Of a stretch of DNA of 64,000 nt, positions 48,146-60,919 are shown piece after piece. The DNA lies in assembly GCA_037976565.1 (NCBI GenBank), contig CP137685.1, positions 19,580,449 through 19,644,448 on the forward strand, read 5' to 3'. Both the position numbers and the translations under genes were made by a program. The notes beneath the pieces are model-generated. The model did no database searches. It was not told where the DNA came from and saw only the letters and a list, made by a program, of their open reading frames with translations. The stretch's first letter is position 1. Every line of letters begins with the position of its first letter. The stretch is from Mesocentrotus franciscanus. Lineage: Eukaryota > Echinodermata > Echinoidea > Camarodonta > Strongylocentrotidae.

Positions 48146-49026
48146 AAACATAACTGTTTTTTAGTCTAGGGTGCAGATTCTCCACCAATGTTTTATTTTA
48201 AACTTTCTGCAAAATTTGGTTTCAGATCTATCAATATGAACACACACCTTTAGTTTATTTAACATAAACATCCTGTGGAGACAAACATTCATACCTTGCC
48301 TCAATCCATTGGATCTGAACATGATTCATAACCAAGTTTACCGGTCTAAACAGGGCTTTCCTCTAATAGGGACAGCAAATGAGACTAGAGGGGTCTGTTT
48401 ACACTTGACTGCTCTAATCCTGATGATGTGTAAACAAAGGGAGACTGATTGAGACTGCTGTGTGAATAGACTGCTACACAATAGCACCCCTCATTAAGTG
48501 TTTACATGTTGTGTTAGATAATAGAGAGTTAGAAACCCAAGCAAGCAGGATTATTCAGAGTTGCCGTTTCACAAGGCTGGTCACCTGAAAAGTCAAATCT
48601 TGAGAAAGGATTTTGGCATCAAATCACAGTTACTTATTAACCTATAGATTTGGCAGTTAAGGAATGGGCTTTTGTGGGCCCATAACATCAAAGAAATTTA
48701 TAGCTTGTTAGATTACAAATTGGAAGCTTCCTAAACCTCTAAAGAACAATATCAATACAAAGGTACACTTTAATAAACTGAACTGTTAAATCACCATTTA
48801 ATTTAAAAGGGCGAGGAGTTAACATTTCAAAAATGCTGGATGCAACCTTCATAGTGTTGAATCCAGTAATACAAAGGATCTAAAACATTGCTACTCCTAA
48901 CCCCTTTAAAATGGCAGTATCACATTTTAGTTTATTTAAAGAGTGTATGAGATGATCACATCAGTAGGCCTGATCAATCCTCAAGCAAATCCTGGAACAA
49001 AATATGAATATTTTGGTGGAGTTGTT

Positions 49027-49215
49027 ATGGTATATTGGTTCATTCACTTGACTGTCAATCCAAGGGTTGAGAGTTTGAATCCCCGCGGCACCAACGTCCA
49101 CTCTCTACCCAGGTGTAAATGGGTACCTGGCAAGTGCTGGGGTAGTAATAATGGCACTTGCAGGGCTTTCAGAAAGAATAGCATTGATGCTGATGAGGTT
49201 TCCCGGGGTTAACAA
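49027..49215 (+). mobile_element. tRNA-derived SINE copy
   Basis: The head has atggtatattggttcattca and a B-box-like gagagtttgaatcccc. The body has ccactctctacccaggtgta, aatgggtacctgg and ttgcagggctttc. It lacks the tttggcaag...cattaatcc segment of the other two copies, so it is an internally deleted or subfamily member. It ends near ttcccggggttaac. Confidence 0.7.
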
Positions 49216-49442
49216 ATATATTAATTTTATTTCAATGTCATTCTAAAATAGATGGGAATATTTATCATTTATGTTAATTTCATCAATTCATCAGAGATGG
49301 CAGGGGTGGGTGAGTGAATTGCATTCTATTGGACATGGCTTTCCATCCATCTCCCATCAATAACCGCTCTTGGTGAATTCTGGAAACTGTGAAGTGTTTG
49401 ATATATCACCTGTATTCTAGTCCCCCAAAAAAAAAAAATCAT

Positions 49443-49521
49443 CTGTAGAGAGCTAGAACAGTAGAAGGGTGTTCATCCACTGTGAAAAGGTAGAGTTCTT
49501 GCCCTTCTGCCTCTCACCAGA
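49443..49521. mobile_element. Short hairpin MITE, diverged copy
   Basis: tgtagagagctagaacagta then gaagggtgtt at the left, gcccttctgcctctcaccag at the right; same layout as the 42.5 kb copy. Confidence 0.5.
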
Positions 49522-50165
49522 TAAAATGATCTTATCATGCCTAATTATTACCTTTTCATAAACCACTTAACTCTTCCTATCTGGTAGTTGTGATTAATTG
49601 GAAAACTGTTTTCAGAGACTTGCTCTCATCTTCCCACAGTCTTATCAATACTGTCATCAAAGGAGCGCAGGTGTTGAACAAACAAGGCGAGGAGAAAATA
49701 GCTTTTGAAAGGGCATTTAGTAATGCCTCTGACTTCAACTACAACTACAAAGTGGTTTTATAGTAAATGTAGTACATAAAACATCTGGTACTTTTGCCTT
49801 CTTTCAGTTAGATCCCATCAACTAAAAGGATTTAATGGATTAAATTAAAAAGACATCAGGAAAGATGCATATTTCCTTTGATGAGAAACTTTAGTTTCAT
49901 GCAATGTGTCAGTAAAAGGCACTGATGCACCCAGAGCCAAAAAAGAGAACTTTTCTTTCATTTATATGATTCCATAATCTGTCCACCGATATCAAAAGAT
50001 AATTATAACTACAAAATCTGTTTCCTGTTTGAAGTCAACTTGAAGTTATATAACTCGAGCAAACTTAAGGTTAACTACGAGCAGTTGTGTGCCGTGGGGA
50101 CATAATTAACCTATGCAAGGTTGTAGTTAAAAATGATTGCTTGTCCTGCTTGTAGTTATATTCAT

Positions 50166-50491
50166 TAGGCCTGTCTTCATCAGACCGAAGTTGGAAAATA
50201 ACCAGCTATTTTAACTAGCCCGAACTCAAATTAGCCAGCTAATTTGCGTCTTCATCAGCCCGCAGTTGCAATTAGCGGGCTATTTGGTTGAGAAAATATT
50301 CAGAGAAATCTTGGTCTTGTTTCCAAAATAGCCCGTTTTGGGGGAAATAGCAGGCTAATTTGCGCCCGTCCAAGCTAGTTTGTGATGAGCATATCAGTCT
50401 GGTGAATACGCAATTTTGAGCTTCAGGAAAATATCCTGAGTCTGAAAATAGCGGGTTATTTTGCAACTTCAGTCTGATGAAGGCAGGCCTA
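50166..50491. mobile_element. TIR element (TAGGCCTGTC family) copy 2
   Basis: taggcctgtcttcatcagac at the left, gtctgatgaaggcaggccta at the right, with inner arms ggaaaataaccagctatttt and aaaatagcgggttattttgc. The internal gtcttcatcagcccgcagtt is shared with copy 1. Confidence 0.85.
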
Positions 50492-50743
50492 CAGTTTCAG
50501 TCCTGTGTGAATTACCCTTGTTGTTCTTAGTAGGCCACTGTGTATAATTGTGAGGTTTTGCTAACTTTTAAGTTTAAAACTACGACAATCCCATGTGAGC
50601 ATAGCCATTGCTGACATACCCTTGGCTTGAAGGGATAAAAAGTGGCCCGCTGCATGTTGGGCCAGTGGAATACAACCCCCAAATGTTTGGTATCAAGACC
50701 TGCTTGAGATTAAATCCCAGCTTTGCAAATCATAAAAGTTGCT

Positions 50744-51736
50744 GTAGTCAGGTGGCTTAGCGTCAAATTTATCGATTATCGTTACTTGCCGGATAAAAGC
50801 ACCATTTTTGGTACAGGGCTTCCTTAGGACTTACTAAGCGATAGTAGGCTAGGAGCCCCCGGCAAAAAAAATCAATTTAAGGGTGTGGGGGCGGGGGCGG
50901 GGGCATCTTTTTTGGGCCCAAAATAATTTGATAACATTGATTTGTTTTTGTACAAATGCCATTTTTGGTACAGGGCTTCCTTAGGACTTACTGAACGATA
51001 TTACAGTGGGAGCCCCCGGCAAAAATATCATATAAGGGTGTGAGGCAGGGGCGTGGCCTCGTAGCCCCCAAATAACTTAGAAGGTAATATAACATTTATT
51101 TGTTGTTGTACAAATGCCATTTTTGGTACAGCGCTTCCTGAGGACCTACTGAACGATATTAGAGTAAGAACCCCCCGGCAAGAATATCAGATAAGGGTGT
51201 GGGGCGGGGGTGTTGCTTCGTAGCCCCCTAAATAATTTAGAAGGTAATATAACATTTATTTGTTGTTGTACAAATGCCATTTTTGGTACAGGGCTTCCTT
51301 AGGACCTACTGAACAATATTAGGGTAGGAGCCCCCGGCAAGAATATCATATAAAGATGTGGGACAGGGCGCCCTCGTAGTTCACAAATAATTTGTAAGGT
51401 AATATAACATTGATTTGTTGTTGTACAAACGCCATGGGCCCCCAATCACATATTTATGAATATGTATGCCGGAGGCTCCTACCCTACCATCATTCAGCAG
51501 GTCCTAATGAAGCCATGTACCAAAAATGGCGTTTGTACAACAACAAATCAATGTTTTATTACCTTACAAATTATTTGTGGGCTACGAGGTGACGCCCCTG
51601 TCCCACACCCTTATATGATATTCTTGCCGGGGGCTCCTACCCTAATATCGTTCAGTAGGTCCTAAGGGAGCCCTGTACCAAAAATGGTGCTTTTATCCGG
51701 CAAGTAACGATAATTTCGCTAAGCTACCTGGCTACT
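50744..51736. mobile_element. 1 kb palindromic element built from 158 bp tandem units
   Basis: The left end tagtcaggtggcttagcg ... attatcgttacttgccggat is inverted at the right as tccggcaagtaacgataatt ... cgctaagctacctggcta. The left arm holds a unit repeated with starts of gtacag(g/c)gct at 50811, 50968, 51126 and 51286 (157-160 bp), each followed by aggacctactgaac and agcccccggca. The turn is near 51435-51470; the right arm carries about one and a half inverted units. No coding capacity; frames of 60-69 codons are in the repeat. It resembles foldback transposons. Confidence 0.85.
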
Positions 51737-52192
51737 GTGGGAAAAATGCCTATCATAAAAAAATTATGTACATGGAAAAAACATCGACAATAATCGATAG
51801 AGTTTTCTCAAAAATAACTGAATGAAAACAATACCGTATATCTTCAATCTCCTCCATAACAAAGTGTTCTGAAAATATAGAAAAATAATGAAACACTCGA
51901 TGAAGTACACTTGTGGGGCATTCATAGTTCAGGTATGTATACCTAAAGATTAAAAATCTGTAATATTCCAGGAATGCAAATGACTTTTGATCCTTTCCCA
52001 GCTTCCTCTCTTTGCTTCAAGCTGAGCCAATTGCACTTTATGGCACTCTTATTCTCCTCAACACTCTTACATAAGACACCACTCAAATGCTTACAAAATA
52101 ACAAGTAGAGCAGTTTATCTTATTGATATATTTTGTTTTTATTTGCCAAAGTGGTAGCTCCTTCATCTCTGACGTGTATGGAGCAGAATAAT

Positions 52193-52224
52193 ACTTTCTC
52201 TCTCTCTCTCTCTCTCTCTCTCTA
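52193..52224 (+). repeat. (CT)n microsatellite
   Basis: tttctctctctctctctctc and onward. Confidence 0.9.
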
Positions 52225-52399
52225 CCCACCTCTATTTCTTTGATACTTCTCACTGATGTAGGAGATTTAAAGGGATTAGTCCAAACTGTTATTGCAGGAC
52301 TTATATATTGGGATTTCATGAGGATTACATTGAACTGTACATGTCTGGACAGGTCTGGAGTAGGTAGTAATAAAATCAAAAGATATTTATGTATGTGGG

Positions 52400-54060
52400 C
52401 TTTTCTGAAAGAATAGACCAGTTAAGTGATTTTACAAATGGGCCAGCCATACGCTTGATTTTTATGAAAAGCACCTACACGTTACCTCAAGTAAATGTGC
52501 CAGATAAAAAGCTTGTCTGATTGTTTGCCATCCACAGAGACAACAGTTCAATTTAAAGATTTGTTCTGAGGGATTCTGAGAAGAAACAACAAAAACCCTG
52601 ATGACAATACTAGTAAACTGGTTATAACTTATATATGTGTTCTTTCTTAATGTATTCTTTCTTAAGAAATGCTACAATCTGAATCATGTATTTGTAGGCC
52701 TTCTGCACCAGAATCTTAAGAGTATTTCATTTTCAGTTCCAATATACTCCACTTCTAATGCGATGACATTTCCAGGATCATGCCAAACACTTTCTCAGAG
52801 ATATATCATGAAAGCGATGGAATATTAGAAATCAGATTACCTTTGCTACATGCAGTAATACATGGCAAGCAACACTGTCATAACATGATTTGCCACACTA
52901 TACAAGACTTGTGACAGTAGTGCCAAGACACACTCCCAAGAAATGGCCAAGGATTAGAGTCTGTTGCCAGGGCTCAAGTCTAAACAGCCCCACCCTAGAG
53001 GAGCTTACTCCAAATCTCTCAGATACCCTTATCATCTTTCGGACTGCATCTCTCAAGCATCCCTTCCAGATCCATCGCCCAGCAGGTTTGCCCATCATCC
53101 TCCCTGGACTGACATGTCCAAGAATCCCTCTAGACAGTTATGGCTTCCGTAAACCCCTACCAGACTGATCTCTTGCCACAGTTTTGCCAAAGGTTTTTGT
53201 CCTTGTATTTGGAATGCTGTGGTTTTGTGATTCAGGGGAGGATCTAACCATGGACCGAACTTGAACTAAATTTGAAAGTACAGAGACATTTTCATTTATT
53301 TCTGTTACTGATTAAAAAAAGAACAAAATTTGCTTAGCAACAAAGAGGGAGCCCAAATGATAGTTCAAACCATTGTCTAGAGTTGCCATGGGCAAGGTGA
53401 TTTAATCCTTTTCTCATTTCTGCTGTTTTCTTTCTCAATATTCATAAATCTAGATCTTTGTTTGGTAACATTCCTATTCTAATAATTTCCAATTAGCTTT
53501 ATGGTTGTTTTCTTATTAGTTCTTTCCATAATTCCATTACTTTTCATGTCTATTATTTCCTTCATCTTTTCAAGTCTCCCTATCCTTTATCAAAGATTCT
53601 ATCCACTTCTCGTGACCCCTCCCTTCTCTCCTTCTCTCCATCATTCTTTTGCTCTTTCCACTGATTAATTCCTCTATTTTTCCCTTCCTCCTGTCATCAG
53701 CTTGAAGCCCATGCAGCCATTCCCCCCTGCTGTGAACATACATATGATTAGTGGTTATTTGAAAGGCTGCAGCTGTGAACTGGAACAAAGTGTATTTTTT
53801 TCTTCTCTTCATGACTACCAGCACCTACACCATGAGAGGAATAGGAGTTGTTCGTATTCATGGAATTGGAATCGTATTAGGTGAACACACAGGGCTTATT
53901 ACAATGTGAAATCATTTTAAAATGAGGGATCATTAAAAATTCTTATATGGTAACATGTGTCGGAGGTCAAGGCGGCTGGTATGATACCTCAAAAACATTG
54001 AATAAATTCAAGGCTCTAATTCATCAGTTGAGAATAAGGGTCTTACGACTTATATTTTCT
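52400..54060. other. Intron sequence; GC-richer patch at 52890-53180
   Basis: Mostly AT-rich. Bases 52890-53180 are open in two plus frames (92 and 62 codons) and one minus frame (66 codons) with balanced composition but no recognisable domain. Splice sites are not convincing. Confidence 0.35.
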
Positions 54061-54069
54061 TTAGACTTA

Positions 54070-54594
54070 AAGATACTATGTCCCTTTTGCAGCCAACATC
54101 AAATTCTGTAGAACTTTGCAGGAATTATGAATATGTCATGCATGTCTTATCTGTGAAATTTAAACGTTAGCAGTGTCCTAATATTCAAATTATGCAAGGA
54201 AACCCGTTTACTTGCTAGACTTCACTGTCAGACACTATTGAGTGACTGACTGGCTTTTTTCATCTTTGGTAATAACATACATAAAATGAGCTGTAAAGGA
54301 TACATGAGCATTTGTCTACATCAATAACCCACCTCTTGTAATTAAATTAAACTGATTGAATCTTTGCGCAGCATAAAACGTACGACCATTCGGTACAATG
54401 GTCTGAAAAATCAGACTATTACTTACTGGCTCTATAGCTCCTAAGTCGATTCGACTAATAGTCGTTATTTTCCCACTTAGAGACATTTTCAAGCCCCCTT
54501 TTTTTAGGGAAGTTCTAAATTAATATTGTCTTTCAAATGCCGTTGGAATTTAACCTTTTCATTTTTGGGGCCTGCAAATGGGACATAGTACCTT
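54070..54594 (+). mobile_element. TA-flanked MITE (ACTATGTCCC family)
   Basis: Starts aagatactatgtcccttttg and ends gggacatagtacctt, flanked by TA. It is very similar to the 18.7 kb copy, with a short deletion in the block before aattaaactgattgaatc. Confidence 0.85.
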
Positions 54595-54599
54595 TAAGG

Positions 54600-57180
54600 C
54601 CCTTATTTTTCTCAACCGCCGTATTCATGGCTTGTTGGAAAGCAATAAGTGAAACTATTAAAAGACATCAAACAAACAATAATAGGCTGGAGAATCACTC
54701 ACAATTATCATCCTTTGAAGAAATAATGTCGTAAAGTAAATCAACAAAAATTGTTGCCTAACATTGAACTGAATGAATATATGTGTAACCAATGGACCTA
54801 CTATGATATAATACAAAGCATTTTCACAAAAAATGCACCACACATTACAAAAATACAAAAAAAGAGGGACATGTTTTTGTTTTATTACTTTGAAAAGGGG
54901 AGGGATGTGACAAGATTAGCATAAACGCAACAGATGTGTCTGAACATCATGGAGGGATATCTTGCAAGTTGGCTTCCAATTTTGTTTTTACCCATGTTGA
55001 GCATTTCCACATGCCATTCAACAATTAATAAAGACTTTTTTGATCAAATAAGATGAATGTGCAACTATTTGACAACAGGTAGGTTTTGAGCATATACTTT
55101 TCAAAAACAAGAGAGATATTTAAAACAAAAAAAATCCTTCGGATGACGACCATCACCCAGTACAATGTGGCAACCAGATGGGCTAAGCTATGAGGTTAGT
55201 ACGCTGGGGTGATGCTGTGAAAGCAACGGAAACAGGCCATATGTGGGACTGAGGGAGATTCATTGTAGCTATATACCTCTCAATAAATTCCAGGTGTGTT
55301 GGCCCAGCATGTTGCTGAGACCTGGTGAAGCAATGCAGCAGTGCGTAGACCTCGGCTTTGCAGCATTCCGCTTACTTCCAGTTTCACATTGGGCTACTTT
55401 TAGACCACTTGAAGGGATTCATGTTATGTGAAAATGCAGACAACATACCTTTCATGTGACAATTATAACCTACCCCCCACCATACACACTTTTCATAGTC
55501 AGTAATACCATTCTGTTGTCTCTCGTACTAATTTTTAGCCTGTACTCTGTTTAAGCTTCCATATAAATATGAAATTATGGTCAATTATTAAATATCTTTC
55601 AAATTATGAAACAAATATTGTTCTTCATATTCTGATTGCTTGCATAAGGCTCAGCCAACATAGCAACATATATCCCTACCACAGAGATGTCATGTGACAC
55701 ATGAAAATAGTTTGTTACCAATTAAAAAGGGTTAATTTGGGATGAACATTCACAAACAAATTTGAATACGTATGTGAGCTGATAATTTCAATACACTGGT
55801 TGTTTCTGAACACCATTACATTTTGATCTGTATTGTCGACATAATAATGTCACAAGCCTAAATTTCAGGTCTAATTTTCATCAACAAAGCCTTCACTTCA
55901 TCCCATTATATATTTCTCACAGCTAGCAACAAAATATTTCCCTTTCCTCTTCTACAATATATACAACAGTACAATTCACCTTTGCCAGAGCTAATTATCA
56001 CCCTTCCAAACCTAGCTAATTAACACTGTAACAAACCCAGCTCTGCCGTAATCACCCATCTCCTATTAAAATTACCATAGCAACCATATTCCAATATGTC
56101 TGCATCCTCCCCTTGTATCCATACACTGCATCCTTATTTCTCTTTATCTCTCTTACACTGATCAGTTCACCTCAGCGTGGGGGGTCAATGTTCTTTTGTC
56201 CACGCTGAGGACATCTTTTCTGAATCAAGCATCTCAGCTGTTTTACGTTGCGCCCGTCCTTGCTCTCTTGATTCTTTGGAAGACACGGGGTCTTCGTATT
56301 GGACCAACAGAGTCCGCTCAGGTGGTTAGAATTAATTTATAAAATGATGGAATTAGATGGGGAAGAGGAGAGCTAGAATCATTTTCCTGTCTCTTTGATG
56401 TAACTAAAAATCTAAATAATGCTAACTTGATCGTTGTGACAACCAAAACTTTGTTTGTTTGTTTGTTTTTAACCCGCTTGGGAGACGATTTCAAATGTTG
56501 TCACTTGAAGTGTATTTCCACTGGTTTTAATGTTGCAGTCTTCAGGGCTACATACCTCATCTTCAAAAGGATTGATGATAAAAAATATATATATAAAAAG
56601 CAAGTTACATAAATGAATTTACTGTGGTGAGAAATAGCACATTTTCTTCAACATACATTTAAATACAACTTAAAAACATTATGTGACTCATTCACATTTC
56701 CCCTCAGAATTACCAAACAAATAATCAAATATTTTCCATACAATATGAACTATATATGAGCAAACTGAATAGTTGAGTTACTAGCTAGCTCACAAATACT
56801 CCATTTCATTATCATACCCAACATTAATGGCATGAGTAATCACAGAGATACGAGGAGAATGACTTCCATAAATTGATGCTTGACTTTCCATCTCAGTTCC
56901 ACATACTTTACTCCCGTCATATCATCACTAGGGAGATGCATCTGTCTCTTTCTCTGGGCTAACAACACACCCTCATCCTGCAGTATTTGCCTATGCTTCT
57001 GGAGCTGGCACCATTCAGGAAAAAAAATGTTAAATATACACTCTCTCACTCCTGGGCAAACAAAAACGGAGCAATTTGTAAATAGAATAACAGCGCTGAG
57101 AGAAGGAGTGACATTTATGGCTACATAAATCTCCCAAAAGCAAGTCAGGGTTCTTTGGAGTTTCTATAGAATCTTGGCAA
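54600..57180. other. Intron sequence without recognised features
   Basis: AT-rich. A short inverted pair, cctcagcgtgg and ccacgctgagg near 56171-56212, could form a hairpin. Confidence 0.45.
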
Positions 57181-57192
57181 ATCATCATTATA

Positions 57193-57576
57193 GGGTGCGT
57201 TCAATCGACACTTTTTTTACCCTAGAATCACGGTTTTCAAAGACGTTTAGTTTAAAACACGGTTGCGTTCAAGCGATTTTTCGTTGGTCGTAAAAATAAA
57301 CGTGTTTAAAAACACAAACATGAAACGCTTAAAAAGATGCGTTTTGTATCATGATTCTGCAGAATCACGGTCGCTAAAATTCTAATGACGTCATTATCTA
57401 TTATATATATTATCGCTACCTATTTCTATTCTTCCTGGGTGGGCTTGAAATGAGCGAGAATCATCGTTGATGGAAAATCGCTTGAACGATCTCCGCAGTA
57501 ACCGTGTTTTGTATCGGCGTTTTGAATTGTGATTCATGTTTGTGATTCTAGCTTCAAAAATCGCTTGAACGCACCC
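57193..57576. mobile_element. TIR MITE with GGGTGCGTTCAA ends
   Basis: The left end gggtgcgttcaatcgac and right end tcgcttgaacgcaccc are inverted, with ata directly flanking both sides. Internal motifs aatcgcttgaacg, acgcttaaaaa and cgtttt...tgtgattct recur. The ends resemble those of the 32.2 kb MITE (gggtgcgttta). No coding capacity. Confidence 0.8.
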
Positions 57577-58030
57577 ATAGACGGGTAATATGTGCAATGA
57601 AGATAGGGTGAGACTCAAAGGGACAAAACTTCTATGTTGCCAGATAAGGTAAAGATGGAAATGAAAGAGTTAATTAAATAGGGATGAAAGAGAGTCAGAG
57701 ATTGGAAGGCCCAAAGTGCAAAGAAAGAATCGGGTTAAGAATGACAAATATAGGTGGAAACTGTTGTAATTGATATATGGAACTAAAAAATACATGAGAA
57801 GTGGCAAGGTATAACCCTAAAGCAATGTCTTTCAATCTCCTTGATATATAATTAAATGGAATGGATATTGAAAAATGTGGATCTGAAGTTCGGGTAAGGG
57901 TGAATTATTGGACAAACTTAATGGAATATTGATAGATCATAATTTTGGAAATGAACCTGAATAATGGGGAAGGGATTAGGAACAGTTGAGAAGTGAATCA
58001 AAAGGAATTAAAGACAAGAGTGAATAATGG

Positions 58031-58102
58031 TCTGCTGAGAGCATGTAGGGTGTTAACACTATGCAGAATGAGTTTCATACAATGCCCTTTTTTCATTTCA
58101 TC
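58031..58102. mobile_element. Short hairpin MITE, diverged copy
   Basis: tctgctgagagcatgtaggg then tgttaacac at the left; the right end is degraded (aatgcccttttttcatttca). Confidence 0.5.
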
Positions 58103-58259
58103 AGATGATTGATATTATACAGTTGCATGAAAAGGAGATGGAGGAGACACATGAAAATAACACTACAGGAAGGAGACAGATGAGTGCATTTGTAATTTTT
58201 GATAATTTAAACAGAGAATGGGAGAGTTGGAACAATGGGAAGGGTTGAAGGTACTCTGA

Positions 58260-58560
58260 CTCTGATTGTGAGAGAAGTAGCGAGAAACAAAGCATTGGAA
58301 ATGAGAAAAGAGAGAGGGAGAGAGATAGAAAGAGTGAAAGAGCAGAAATGGAGGTAGAAAGGTTTGAAAGCAATTCTGAGCAGTAAGAAAAAACATATTT
58401 CAAAATAGAGGGAGAGAAAAAAAAGGTTAAGGTGGAGTAATTTTAAAGTGACTCTGGGCAGAAGAGAATTTTAAGCAAGAAGAATATTTGAAAATAGAGA
58501 GAGAGAGAGAGAGGGAGAAAGAAAGGAAGAGAAAGGATGGAGGTAATGAGAGGAAGTAGT
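58260..58560 (+). repeat. Purine-rich segment with (AG)n
   Basis: A/G-rich with gagagagagagagag at about 58497-58513. The 100- and 77-codon minus frames are compositional. Confidence 0.85.
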
Positions 58561-59362
58561 GTGAAGCGATTTATGCTCACATCATCCATCACCCACCAAT
58601 AAATTGGTCATTGTGGAGAGAGAATGATGATGGGTCCTCATTCTGTTGATAGAGCTGCCCAATATGCCCTTCCTCCTCCTCCTCCCTACCCCAAAGTCTT
58701 TGTTTATTGGTCTAGAGTGTCCCATACTTTGAAGAAAAATTGAACTGGGGAAGGGGGACGATGGATTTGATTCATAGTTTTCCTGTAAAATGTACACACC
58801 AGTGGTAGGAAGTCCAATTTATAATTCAAGAATATGTATTGAAATGTATTTACAATATTGTAGCACTTCTTGCTGATTACTTTCAGCATTTGCAATGTAA
58901 TAAGAGTGATAAATGATGTATGTTAATAAATCATAATTCTTCCTATTTGCAAATGGGAAATTCAAGATTTGTATGTAGACTTTCTACAGAAAATACTCAA
59001 ATGTAAAACAATTTCAAATTCATAGGCCTTATACATTTTCATGCAGAACTTTTTTGCATTATGCCTGCTCAGCTACTGTGGCATAAAAAGTAAAATTGCA
59101 GTTTCATCATTTAGAGATTAAATATGATGGATTTGTCATAAGATCAAAGTATTGAACAGTTATATACCCTTTTTGCAGAACTTCAAACCCACTTCCCAAT
59201 GTATGACAATTATGAGAAGGTACATGCAACAGACAATGTCTAGACAATGTCTCCCCTATGTCAAACAGGAAAACTGGATCTTACAGTGCAATTTCTGAAT
59301 GAACATGAGTACTATACATGGCACTATTATTTTCAATATTAAAGGCATCGTTTAACAATGTT

Positions 59363-59707
59363 AAATCTGAGATGCAAGGCCTTAGGTGTTATCAGTGTCT
59401 GTGATATGGTGTAATATTGAAGCCGTAAAAAAAAATTGCGCTTCAAAATGATAAAGAAGTGCCTCAAAAAAGTAAAAATCTTTGAGTGACCGGTTTTACC
59501 ATACTTGTTTTCCCCAATAGACTGTAGTGTTATAAAAACCGTTAGGAAAACGAAAAATGAAATTTCGATTCCAATCATAAATATCTTGATATTCAGACAG
59601 GCGATCGGCTTGTAAAAGTCATGGGATTCCTGACTGACCTAATTCTGACCTGATTGCAGCATGAGCTAAATCCAGGATTTTGTTGCAATGTTACCGAGTC
59701 ACTTTAA
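59363..59707 (-). repeat. Dispersed repeat, inverted copy of 17917-18280
   Basis: aaatctgagatgcaaggcct through caatgttaccgagtcacttt is the reverse-oriented partner of the 18 kb copy. The 61 bp block that follows the 18 kb copy (18281-18341) is absent here, so the repeat ends near the aaatctgagatg side. Confidence 0.75.
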
Positions 59708-60269
59708 TGTGACTCTTTTGTGAAGAATGGAGCGGCAATCAGAAGGGACTTGGGAAGAGCGAAGGGCTTCCTTGAGCATGAGGGCTGATCATCTTCACCA
59801 AATCTGTGCAAATTATTGGAGCAAATTTACACAACCTTGATGCAGAGGTTTAATGGAGCACGAAAAATCAGGACAAAATCAGGACGTGGAACACTTTTTC
59901 AATTCCCTTTGTCAGGATCCGCTGACAATGGCGGTGAGGTCGGAGGTTATTTATCATAGGAGAGTGGTTGAATGTTGCAGAGGTCGAGTTCGAATTGAGA
60001 TAAAAGAAAGTGATGAATTCTGCAAAGCCATATGTCCATATTTTTTTGGTATTCCTCAAAGCTCAAAGCACTTCCATTTCACTTATGCCTTGAGTCCTGT
60101 CAATGCTTCCTTGGTATTTTACAAGGGATGATACAGGCTACAGACATGGGACTGTCACAAGAAAGAAATTGTGAAGTGTAAAGTGACCTAAGGTCAAGTA
60201 AGCCCCCATCCATTAGGAACCCCCTCCCATCCTTATGAACTTGTGTGATGCACAGTACTGAATATAATA

Positions 60270-60910
60270 AAAATTGATCATTTTTACTACCGTGTCAAAG
60301 CACTTCAATCGTTTTTTGAAGGCACCTCGCTGTCAAATAGAATGATATTCGAGCACCTCGTTGCCAATATGAAATCATCCTGTTTCTAAATGACGCAAGC
60401 GAGTAAGAAATACACTTGTTATCGTTAAAATGCTATTTCCTCATGAAATTACATAATTTAGCGGTCTCTAATATTCGGTGTGTCACAAAATCGACATTAC
60501 TTCGAAATCTCTGTTGAAAAACACTGTTCTACTCTCTCTTTCAATACGCTGTTTTCGCAACCGCGACCTGGCCTTCTACAATGCTTATCCTAGCGGGGGG
60601 GGGGGTCGCACTCAGAGCAAAAATTTCCGCGCAGCATCCAAACCTACGACGGTATTCAGCCGAATTAGCGTCGGGAGTTGAGCTAGTACGGGTTGGCGTG
60701 ATCAGCCAATCAGAGCGCTGGTTAACTGTGATGGCGAGGCTCGCATGCAATTGGGTGGAATTACTTTTCTGACGTTACGCAGCGGAAACTCCAGCGTATT
60801 CACAGTTGCGAAACTGCAAATTAGATCGCGACGGTAGCCAGTACGGAGACTCATTTAAATACCCCGTAGTCGGCACTTGCGCCGTGCGAGAAGTTGCTAT
60901 TATCTCACAT
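60270..60910. other. CpG-rich island, possible promoter or element end
   Basis: CpG density rises sharply (gcagcggaaactccagcgta, ttagatcgcgacggtagcca), unlike the surrounding AT-rich DNA. It contains a CCAAT-type tctgattggctga on the minus strand and a G9 run near 60596. Open frames of 63-69 codons exist on both strands without motif. Options are a host promoter (UNC5 or another transcript), a CpG-rich transposon fragment, or regulatory DNA. No TIRs were found. Confidence 0.35.
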
Positions 60911-60919
60911 TATGTGAGT

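Noticed and set aside
52890..53168. 92-codon frame as a gene
   Set aside because: Three frames on two strands are open in the same patch, with no domain and no good splice sites.
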